Source: CBDCRK01 sp965220955
Lineage (GTDB): Bacteria; Desulfobacterota; Binatia; Bin18; CBDCRK01
DNA length: 64,000 nucleotides
Reading direction: 5' to 3'
NCBI GenBank assembly: GCA_965220955.1
Contig: CBDCRK010000015.1
Location: forward strand, 310,001 to 374,000
Within the stretch, counting starts at the first letter, position 1. Each line of letters starts with the position of its first letter. Below the pieces are notes generated by a model. The model made no database searches. It saw nothing but the letters and a program-made list of their open reading frames with translations, and was not told the DNA's origin. Below are positions 43,071 to 49,870 of the stretch, piece after piece. The position numbers were made by a program, and so were the translations under genes.

Positions 43071-43308
43071 AGCTGTCTCCTTTCGTAGCGTAAAGGAAAG
43101 AGGAAAAGGCGAAAGGACGGTAGATAAGCGTATTCTAACCCCGGAAACTTTCTGCGACTAGTGTTCTCCCAAACCCTATATAGTGGCAACAATTGAACCT
43201 TGCTGCTGCAGAGTACAGCTAGACCCCGGTACCAGACAAGGCAGGGAAAGCCCAGTGATTTACCTGGACGGGGAGCCGTATGGTGTCCGTAGAAAATCTG
43301 TCAATGTC

Positions 43309-43344
43309 ATTTTATAATGCCCAGAGCGAGACTCGAACTCGTAC
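43309..43344. repeat. Attachment-site repeat (copy of tRNA-Leu 3' end)
   Basis: These 36 bp match 60653-60688 at 34 positions and in the same orientation. They correspond to the T-arm, acceptor 3' strand and 13 bp of downstream flank of tRNA-Leu(CAA); no other part of the tRNA is present here. This is the expected scar at the far end of an integrated element. Confidence 0.8.
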
Positions 43345-43354
43345 CGAACACTAC

Positions 43355-43420
43355 GAACCAATAGCAAAGAAGATGAAAAGAAGTCAACTACTTATCGACT
43401 CCTGTCGTGGCTATTGGTTC
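43355..43420. repeat. 11-bp inverted repeat beside the att copy
   Basis: GAACCAATAGC (43355-43365) and GCTATTGGTTC (43410-43420) are perfect inverted copies 44 bp apart, starting 11 bp inside the att repeat. May be recombinase or excisionase arm sites, or a hairpin. Confidence 0.6.
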
Positions 43421-43498
43421 CTCTAATTTGGGGGTATTTTATGCTAACATAGGAACAAACCCGGGACATTGAGATCAGCAAGCGAAGGAGACTTAGCC

Positions 43499-43563
43499 AT
43501 GGCGGAAGCGAGCGAGACACGGGTGAAAATTCTGGAGAGCCTCACAAATCGCCATCCATCTCA
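43499..43563 (+). pseudogene. Orphan gene start cut by the end of the DUF499 gene
   Basis: AAGGAG seven bases before ATG 43499 starts a frame MAEASETRVKILESLTNRH that looks like a real helical N-terminus, but after 21 codons it runs antisense into the DUF499 gene's 3' end. The rest of the gene seems replaced. It marks a rearrangement junction inside the island. Confidence 0.35.
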
Positions 43564-46500
43564 ATTGAGTCTTAGCTTGTCGGACACCTCAGAGAGCAGC
43601 TTGTTGATCTTTTCCACCGCCTCCGAGTCGGGAGCCGTTTCTCCACCGAACTCGACACGAACGCTGAACTTGAGGTCATTGCCAACAGCGGCCGTAAGGA
43701 TGTCTGAAATCCGCTCCGCCAATTCCTGGATACCGTGGGCTTCCAGGACAGCTTCGGCAATGAGCAGTCCCCGCGGCCTGGGTGTATACGGCTTCCCTCT
43801 ACCGTCGTGAACTTCTGGGTCGGACGGAACTTGTAGAACCACGTGATGGGCACCAGCGAGGTCGCACGGCCACGAAGTGCCGCCGCCGCTGAGTTCGATC
43901 CATCGCGCCCGGATACCGTCTTCTATTGCCGACTGCACGGCGGTCCAGGGCAGGGTCACGCCCCGCTGGGTCGAGAGCGTGGTGGCAATGGCGAGGGCGT
44001 TGGTCTTGCCGTCTTTCCAAGCGTCAGGGATCGACGCGGCCATCAACTCGTCAACGGAGATTCGTTCGGGTGGCGGCCTCAATATTGCGGAGGCGCTGAG
44101 TACTCCGGCCGGTATGGGCTCCTTGAGGATTGAGGCCGGTCCGCTGGTCAACCACACCAGCCCCTGCTCGACGGCTTGCGAAACCGCGGCTTCGACGTTA
44201 GCTGATTCACATTTAGGAATGACCAGCGTCTCTTCGTAACCCTCCCTTGGCAGGCTCACGGTGTGGCCACCGGCGAAATAGTCGTACACGTCCTGGACAC
44301 TGATTTCTGCGGACGACCAGAGCCCTGGGAGCTTCTGAGGCTGGAGCAGATCGGGTGCAAGTTCGCTCAGCGTTGCGGCTTCGGGCAGCAACACCTCCAG
44401 ACCTGAGTCTTTGAGGGCAGGCTCGTCGATAGCAGTGCGCCAGAATGTCCTGGCAGTCCGGTCTGGGCGCATAATCCGCGCCACCCAGATTCCTTCCTGA
44501 ACGCCTTGCACCACGGTATCGAGAATCTCTTTTGTCCGCAGCATCTTGGGCAGCTTGGGAAACTGCGCGAAGGCACCGACGAGATCCTTGACCCAACGGG
44601 ATTGTTCTCCCTCGCGCCACAAGTCGTAGGGGCCGCCTGGCATCATCGCCTCTGAGCTGATGGCGGTCTCCTGGATTCGGGATCGCCTATCGGCCTTGAT
44701 GGTCGTGAACAAGGATTCGTCGGTCACCACGACTTTGAAGGCATGGATGGCATTGCTTTCGTTGACCGTTACCACCACGGAGTAGGCCTGCCTGAGGGCC
44801 TCCGGGATGCGCTTTCGTGCCGCCTCTGTCTCGCTGGCCAGCATCTGCTCACGGATCGGATCGATCGGCTGGTCCTTCAGTTGATCACGGACCTCCTCCC
44901 AACCGAGATACTCCCGAACTCGTGTGCGCGCCGCATCAAGACCATCCCTGGACGGAACGGCGAGGACGATTGCGTTGCGATTGACCCGGGGGCGGTCGGC
45001 CGCGGTTGTCTCGTCGATGAACCGCTTCGCCTCCGCGCTCGTTTTACCGGATTCCGAGGCCGCTCGCGGGCCGAGGACGGCGTAGTGGAAATCGCCGTCG
45101 TCTGCAACATCGCGGGGCTTTTCCGGCAGGTTATGGACCTTTGTGCCTGCTGCAGACGCGTCTGACGTGAGCGGCTTCAGTTTCTCGATGGCATTGATGA
45201 TCTGTGATTCCACAAGTGTGGGCGGTACACGGTTGCTGCAGGCATCGTGGTGCATCTGCCGCAGGTTGGGGCGATTGCCCAGCCGCCACGCCTTCGGCAA
45301 CTGCTTGGTCCCGCCCGAGGGGGTTTCTCCCGTGGCGACCTCCACCTCGTCCAGAAACCAGGATAGCTCCGTCCAGCGACGCAGGGCCTTTTCCAGCTCT
45401 ATCTTGTCCGGATTGGCTGCTCCGAGCAGTACGCTCAACTCCTGCGTCAAGGCCTTGTGACCAATTGGCTGAGAACTCAGAAATACCGAAACGACCGCCT
45501 GCTCCATCTCCCGGTGACGTAGACCCGTCACCTCAGACTGAATCATGCGTGCCTTGGCCAGCTCGCCCTCGAGGATCGGGCGCCATTCCTGGTGCTTGCC
45601 GGTGTCAGTATCTACGCTAGCCACGGAAGCGAGTTCACTCGCGGCTTCGGCCAGATCGGTCTTTCCTGGCTCACCTAGCAACACATTTGGCCCAACCAGC
45701 GGGCTCATGTCCCACTTCTCCGCATTGCGAAGGGCAATGGCAAACGTCCGCAGGATGCCACGGGTTCGCTGGAACCCGTCGAGTTGGGTCCAGCGGGTAT
45801 AGAAAATCTCGGTGAGATCCGGGTGAAAGGGATAACTGCCCAGATACCGCTCTTCCGCAGCGCCCCGCTCTTTCCTGGTCTGCTCGTCGAGATCGGCGAT
45901 GCTGCCCACCACCGAAGTCACATGTGGACGGAAAACGCTTGGGTCGCGAATCGACTCAGGCTTGAAGAAGCGGCGCCGCAGAACCTCCGCCACGTCCTCC
46001 TTGCTCACAGGACTCGCGTCTTCCTCCATCTGGCGGCCAAAGACCTCGGAGACATCTCGAAGCAGTTCGTTGCCAAAGGCGTCATGTTTCCTGGGATCGG
46101 AGGCCAGAAGCGACGCCACCATGGCGCAGCGGTCCACCTTGACAACCGCTTGCGTGAGGTACTGGAAGAAGCTGACCAAGCGTCCGCGCCAGCTCGGGTC
46201 GGTTTCGATTTGGGCGCGGATATACATCAATACCTCGTCAAGCAGCACCAAGGTCGAAAGATCGTCTTGTTGCGGCCTCGACAGCAGATCCACCACCAGC
46301 GGTTCCGCCGGCGGGGTGCCGCGCTCCTCGTCTTTCCCGTTGGCGTGAATAAGTCTAAGACCGTCCGCCCCCGCCAGTTGAAAGGCAAGAATGCTCCACG
46401 GATGCCTGAGCATCCTGATCGTCCCATCGGGCCCCGGCGTCTCGACCCCTTTCTCCAGGTCGATCTTGTCGAAGCACAGGGCCGCGACCCGGGCCTTCGG

Positions 46501-46881
46501 CGCCTTGAACCCAATATGCGCTTCGAACTCGCGGACGGCCGGCAGGTCGGGTAAATTGGCCGGGTCGTGTACCAGGTGCCTGAGCGCGATGAGCGTATGG
46601 GTCTTGCCCCCGCCGTAGTTGACCGAGAGTTTTCGATACGCCTTGTCGCTCTGGCCTGCTAGGCGTCGGGCCACGTCTTTGACCAATTCGCGCAGATTGT
46701 AGGTCGGGTAGGTAAGGGCAAAGAACTCGGCCGGATGCTCGTAGACCGGCCGTTGGCCTTTTTGCATCACCACGTCGTACAGGTCGGCGGCAAATACGGC
46801 TAGAGAGAGTTCACCCGTCTTCAGGTCATCACGCAGCTGCACGACCTCGTGCCAAGGCTTGGGAGAGGATTTGGTTGTCAT
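43561..46881 (-). CDS. DUF499 ATPase of helicase-methylase-ATPase defence system (1106 aa)
   Basis: ATG 46881 with GAGGACAAC upstream. Walker A is NYGGGKTHTL (residues 88-97) and Walker B LVLLDEVLMYI; the N-terminal PWHEVVQLRDDLKTGEL and the HPAEFFALTYPT segment are DUF499 hallmarks. The C-terminal 250 residues form winged-helix-like repeats (VSLPREGYEETLVI). DUF499 ATPases accompany DUF1156 methylases and SNF2-type helicases in defence islands (Hma type). This is the last gene of the island operon and is intact. Its exact role (translocation or signal) is not known. Confidence 0.87.
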   Translation of the reverse strand: MTTKSSPKPWHEVVQLRDDLKTGELSLAVFAADLYDVVMQKGQRPVYEHPAEFFALTYPTYNLRELVKDVARRLAGQSDKAYRKLSVNYGGGKTHTLIALRHLVHDPANLPDLPAVREFEAHIGFKAPKARVAALCFDKIDLEKGVETPGPDGTIRMLRHPWSILAFQLAGADGLRLIHANGKDEERGTPPAEPLVVDLLSRPQQDDLSTLVLLDEVLMYIRAQIETDPSWRGRLVSFFQYLTQAVVKVDRCAMVASLLASDPRKHDAFGNELLRDVSEVFGRQMEEDASPVSKEDVAEVLRRRFFKPESIRDPSVFRPHVTSVVGSIADLDEQTRKERGAAEERYLGSYPFHPDLTEIFYTRWTQLDGFQRTRGILRTFAIALRNAEKWDMSPLVGPNVLLGEPGKTDLAEAASELASVASVDTDTGKHQEWRPILEGELAKARMIQSEVTGLRHREMEQAVVSVFLSSQPIGHKALTQELSVLLGAANPDKIELEKALRRWTELSWFLDEVEVATGETPSGGTKQLPKAWRLGNRPNLRQMHHDACSNRVPPTLVESQIINAIEKLKPLTSDASAAGTKVHNLPEKPRDVADDGDFHYAVLGPRAASESGKTSAEAKRFIDETTAADRPRVNRNAIVLAVPSRDGLDAARTRVREYLGWEEVRDQLKDQPIDPIREQMLASETEAARKRIPEALRQAYSVVVTVNESNAIHAFKVVVTDESLFTTIKADRRSRIQETAISSEAMMPGGPYDLWREGEQSRWVKDLVGAFAQFPKLPKMLRTKEILDTVVQGVQEGIWVARIMRPDRTARTFWRTAIDEPALKDSGLEVLLPEAATLSELAPDLLQPQKLPGLWSSAEISVQDVYDYFAGGHTVSLPREGYEETLVIPKCESANVEAAVSQAVEQGLVWLTSGPASILKEPIPAGVLSASAILRPPPERISVDELMAASIPDAWKDGKTNALAIATTLSTQRGVTLPWTAVQSAIEDGIRARWIELSGGGTSWPCDLAGAHHVVLQVPSDPEVHDGRGKPYTPRPRGLLIAEAVLEAHGIQELAERISDILTAAVGNDLKFSVRVEFGGETAPDSEAVEKINKLLSEVSDKLRLN

Positions 46882-46917
46882 GTTGTCCTCATTGATTCCA
46901 TCAATTGCAGATAATTC

Positions 46918-47028
46918 CTATGTAGGCGGATATATCCGCACCGCCTCTCCAGGCCGGATTTCGGCCATCAATCGTTCGATTTCGGGCACTAGCGCCGCCA
47001 AATCTTCGAGCGATCGGAATATCCTCAT
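46918..47028 (-). pseudogene. Truncated DUF5615-like PIN toxin (36 aa)
   Basis: Start ATG 47028 overlaps the DUF433 stop (ATGA), as in intact DUF433/DUF5615 pairs. The product begins MRIF, then RSLEDLAALVPEIERLMAEI and GEAVRIYPPT, which is like the C-terminal end of DUF5615 PIN-like proteins. The roughly 70-residue catalytic core with the Asp residues is missing, so the toxin should be dead. The deletion joined the start codon region to the tail. Confidence 0.55.
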
Positions 47029-47285
47029 CAAGAAGCACTCGCATCCCGTGCTCTCAAGTAATCCAATCCTTGGGAAGAAAGATCGAGATAGGACTCCAGC
47101 TGCCAACGCTCGACCGTGGGATAATCCTGGAGAAATTCCTCGATGGAGTGCCCCCCTTTGAGATAACCCACCAGGTTGTCCACTGGAACTCGCGTGCCGC
47201 TGAACACCAGAGCGCCGCTGTGGACTTCAGGATCACGTTGGACAACCTTCTCCAATGGAATTCTGTTCTGCCCTCTATTCGCCAT
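47028..47285 (-). CDS. DUF433 antitoxin (85 aa)
   Basis: ATG 47285 with AAAGGAG. The sequence IPLEKVVQRDPEVHSGALVF and GTRVPVDNLVGYLKGGHSIE then EFLQDYPTVERWQ is the winged-helix DUF433 fold. These are antitoxins for DUF5615 PIN-like toxins. The toxin here is truncated (previous entry). The module sits between two copies of the DUF499 5' end. The antitoxin itself looks complete. Confidence 0.88.
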   Translation of the reverse strand: MANRGQNRIPLEKVVQRDPEVHSGALVFSGTRVPVDNLVGYLKGGHSIEEFLQDYPTVERWQLESYLDLSSQGLDYLRARDASAS

Positions 47286-47302
47286 CGTAGATTCTCCTTT
47301 CT

Positions 47303-47527
47303 TCAGAAACGTCGGGCCACGTCCCTGGCCAATGCGCGCAGGTTGTAAGTCGGATAGGTAAGGGCAAAGAACTCGGCTGGATGCTCGTAGACCGGCCGTT
47401 GGCCCTTTTGCATGACCACATCATACAGGTCAGCGGCAAATACGGCTAGAGAAAGTTCACCCGTCTTCAGATCGTCTCGCAACTGCACGACCTCGTGCCA
47501 GGGTTTCCAGGAAGGTTTTATTGTCAT
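47303..47527 (-). pseudogene. Duplicated 5' end of the DUF499 gene (74 codons)
   Basis: The 74 residues from ATG 47527 repeat residues 1-72 of the DUF499 ATPase with only a handful of changes (MTIKPSWKPWHEVV against MTTKSSPKPWHEVV), including the same GAGGACAAC ribosome site. It stops at TGA just before the P-loop. Most base differences are silent, so the two copies diverged under protein-level constraint or came from different relatives. It is followed at once by the DUF433 ribosome site. Confidence 0.8.
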
Positions 47528-47538
47528 GTTGTCCTCGT

Positions 47539-48111
47539 TCAATTATTCTGGATGTGAGTTTCGAGACGTTGGGCCAGCGCGTCAAAATCTTCGGGGCACT
47601 TTCGGCGAATCGCGTCTATTTGCCGTGCGGCTTCTTCTGCCAGCCGCTTGCGACCACCGCCTAGCGTCTGAGTAAGGCCTCGCCCTCTAGCCAGAACGTC
47701 GAAATACACTTCCTTGACGCGCACTTCTGCACGCACATCTTCCCAACGCCAGCCGGGGAGCAGTCTCAGACCGGCCAAAACCCAGGTCTCAAGCTCTTCC
47801 CAGGCGTTCTCCGCCAAGAACACGCGATCCCTTCCGAACTCCTGTTCCATCTCTTCAAGCCTGCGACGCCGTTGAAGGTTGCCGTCACGATCAACGCATA
47901 AGATGACTATCCGCGTCATTCCACCATGCCGCCCTATGACCTCCGAAATACGGCTTGATTTCAAGGCTTCACGGACACCACCAAGCACGGGGTCTTCGCA
48001 TACCCAGATACGCGCGCTTGGTTTGCCTATGGACCGAAAGAGCGACTCGAACAGCGGCTTCAGAATGTACTTGTCCTTGCGGGAATCTTCAGGAATAACC
48101 AGGACTCTCAC
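47539..48111 (-). CDS. TOPRIM-like partner of SMC-type ATPase (190 aa)
   Basis: Start GTG 48111 overlaps the ATPase stop (GTGA). The first strand VLVIPEDSRKDKYILKPLF has the TOPRIM Glu/Asp position, and VILCVDRDGN gives the DxD metal site; the rest is helical. Such TOPRIM/DUF4276-like proteins pair with AAA15-type ATPases in phage-defence pairs such as PARIS (AriA/AriB). A nuclease effector released or activated by the ATPase is likely. It ends four bases into the TTG of the duplicated DUF499 stub. Confidence 0.75.
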   Translation of the reverse strand: MRVLVIPEDSRKDKYILKPLFESLFRSIGKPSARIWVCEDPVLGGVREALKSSRISEVIGRHGGMTRIVILCVDRDGNLQRRRRLEEMEQEFGRDRVFLAENAWEELETWVLAGLRLLPGWRWEDVRAEVRVKEVYFDVLARGRGLTQTLGGGRKRLAEEAARQIDAIRRKCPEDFDALAQRLETHIQNN

Positions 48112-49328
48112 GACTTGTCCTCCGCCTCGTCGTAGTCTTCGGTAAAGAAGAGCGCAGTTTCCATCCAGCCGGATTCATGCAGCCTCCCCAACCCCTGGTC
48201 CTTTCGCAGTTCCCGCACGTTGTGAAGCTTGGAAAGCGGGCGAATGATGGCGTCGGCATTCTCTTCCAGGCGGCACACCACGGAAGAGTTCTCGAACGTG
48301 TCATCGTTCATCGCAGTCAACAGGGTCGGGGCATGAGTCGTGCCGATCACTTGGCCGTCGCCCCGTATCGCCCCTTCGAACAGATCAAGCAACAACCCCA
48401 GCCTGACCGGATGAATCCCATTCTCGATCTCCTCAAAGAAATACAGGCCAGCCGGATTCTCGCCGAGCAGCACGGCCAGCAGGGCGAGAAAACGTAGCGT
48501 GCCGTCCGACGCGCTGTAGGCCGATACGGTTCTGCCATTTTTTTCACGAATCACGAGATGCACCCTGCCGCTGGGATCACGCGGAAACTCGAAGCCCGTC
48601 ACGTCCATAGGCGTGAGTTCTTGCAGCCAACTCGCCAAAATCTCCTGACGCTTGGGGTCGGAGCAGATTTCTTGCAGTACCGTCGGCAAGTTCTCGCCGC
48701 TGTCGCCCAAGACGCTCGCGCCGGGGAAAGCAGGTTCTCGCATCCGTTCCGGCAATAGTTCAAGGAAGCGGATGTTGGACAGAACGGAGCAGAGTTCTTC
48801 CATCATTCTCTCGTTGAGTGCTTGCTTAAGCCTAAAAGACCTTATGAGTTGTGTCAGGGCTGGCTGACCTAAGTCAAACGGAATCTCCTTCTCTCTGTTC
48901 CACATGCCGCGAACCATGAGATTCGCACCGTCATCGTGAGCCGTGTAGTATATGGTCGCTGATTCGAGTTTTAGTTCTTCTTTGACAACCCGAAATTCAC
49001 CGGGTCTTTTTTCGCCAGCACTGACCTCAATCAGATAGCTTGCATTCCCATTTGACAGCTTCAGTCCGACCTCAATAGAAAACGCCTCTTGTCCGAACCG
49101 GACAATCTCATTCATCGCGCCGCGGATCGGCTTCCAGTCGGCGCCGTACTTTCCGCCCATGATCTCCGCTAAGGTGTAGCCGCGGCCGATGCCGTGCAGA
49201 AAGCGGAAGGCGTCGCGGATATTGCTCTTGCCGCTGGCGTTGGCGCCCACGATTACCGTGAACGGACCGAGGCGTAGCGTCTCATCGGCAAAGTTCTTGA
49301 AATTCACGAGTCGGATTGACGTAATCAT
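48108..49328 (-). CDS. SMC/RecF-like AAA ATPase, AAA15/AAA21 type (406 aa)
   Basis: MITSIRLVNFKNFADETLRL and Walker A VIVGANASGKSN open the ATPase head. The signature is SASDGTLRFLALLA, Walker B LYFFEEIENGIHP and the switch His IGTTHAP. No coiled-coil arm of RecF/SMC length; a compact 406 residues fits OLD/AriA-like defence ATPases. Coupled by overlap to the TOPRIM gene. The two probably form a separate sensor-effector pair carried inside the larger Hma-like operon. Confidence 0.88.
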   Translation of the reverse strand: MITSIRLVNFKNFADETLRLGPFTVIVGANASGKSNIRDAFRFLHGIGRGYTLAEIMGGKYGADWKPIRGAMNEIVRFGQEAFSIEVGLKLSNGNASYLIEVSAGEKRPGEFRVVKEELKLESATIYYTAHDDGANLMVRGMWNREKEIPFDLGQPALTQLIRSFRLKQALNERMMEELCSVLSNIRFLELLPERMREPAFPGASVLGDSGENLPTVLQEICSDPKRQEILASWLQELTPMDVTGFEFPRDPSGRVHLVIREKNGRTVSAYSASDGTLRFLALLAVLLGENPAGLYFFEEIENGIHPVRLGLLLDLFEGAIRGDGQVIGTTHAPTLLTAMNDDTFENSSVVCRLEENADAIIRPLSKLHNVRELRKDQGLGRLHESGWMETALFFTEDYDEAEDKS

Positions 49329-49335
49329 CGGACTT

Positions 49336-49369
49336 CCCTCACCCTAACCCTCTCCCAAGGGGAGAGGGA
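49336..49369. repeat. REP-like palindrome A
   Basis: CCCTCACCCTAACCCTCTCC then an A-A spacer and the GGGGAGAGGG complement: a strong short hairpin right upstream of the ATPase start. Same family as the elements at 49655, 52279 and 53192. Confidence 0.7.
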
Positions 49370-49381
49370 ATATTCTGCTCT

Positions 49382-49606
49382 TTACGCAAACTCATACAGT
49401 GGCACTGTACTTGCCGGTCGCCGCTTTTTTTCGAGCAGGGCTTCAATCCGGCGAATAGTGTCCGGCGCCAACAGCACGCCTCCGCATACGGAACAAACGT
49501 CAGCCGGAACGTGGTCAATGACAATTACTTGACCGTGGTGCCGTACGGTGTGCATGACTTTTGCCGTTTCGTATTCTCCCGGACATCCGTCAATGCTGCA
49601 CTTCAT
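49382..49606 (-). CDS. YgiT-type zinc-finger protein (74 aa)
   Basis: ATG 49606 with AAGGAG is preferred over ATG 49633. Two Cys pairs (MKCSIDGCPG and VCSVCGGVL) frame a beta sheet, HGQVIVIDHVPADVC, and a C-terminal helix (DTIRRIEALLEKK). This is the YgiT-like zinc-finger domain found in MqsA-type antitoxins. The usual partner (DUF4258 or MqsR-like toxin) is not next to it; instead it lies between palindromic repeats. It could be an orphan antitoxin. Confidence 0.78.
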   Translation of the reverse strand: MKCSIDGCPGEYETAKVMHTVRHHGQVIVIDHVPADVCSVCGGVLLAPDTIRRIEALLEKKRRPASTVPLYEFA

Positions 49607-49654
49607 GTCGAGCGTCTCCTTGCGTGATCCCATGGGAGTACCTCAGTTTGCATT

Positions 49655-49770
49655 TCCCTCTCTCCTACAAGTGGAGAGGGGACAGAACCGGACACCCGCA
49701 CCCCCTATGAATCCCCTCTCCCCTTGAGGGGGAGGGTGCCTGCCCGCAGGGCAGGCGGGTGGGGGGAACA
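49655..49770. repeat. REP-like palindrome cluster B
   Basis: Several GC hairpins in a row: CTCTCTCCTAC/GTGGAGAGGG, CCCCTCTCCCC/GAGGGGGAGGG and GCCTGCCC-GCA-GGGCAGGC. They fill most of the gap between the methylase stop and the YgiT gene. Confidence 0.65.
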
Positions 49771-49870
49771 CACGCTTGCATCCAAACTGAGACTATCCTC
49801 CTTTGAGTCGGTCGGATTAACGAAGCGTAATCCAACACCCGCCTGGTGATTAGCGTAGCGTAATCCGACA

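Larger units (their letters stand above)
43071..43498. other. Intergenic region containing island left boundary
   Basis: Holds the promoter of the cytidylate-kinase-like gene, the tRNA-derived direct repeat (43309-43344) and an 11-bp inverted repeat. A short plus frame (VIYLDGEPYGVRRKS, about 43256-43318) has no ribosome site. Confidence 0.5.

Noticed and set aside
45784..46554. Long plus-strand ORF (256 codons) opposite the DUF499 gene
   Set aside because: It is antisense to conserved ATPase sequence, lacks a ribosome site and has the biased composition expected of a shadow frame in GC-rich DNA. The same holds for plus ORFs over the helicase and methylase.
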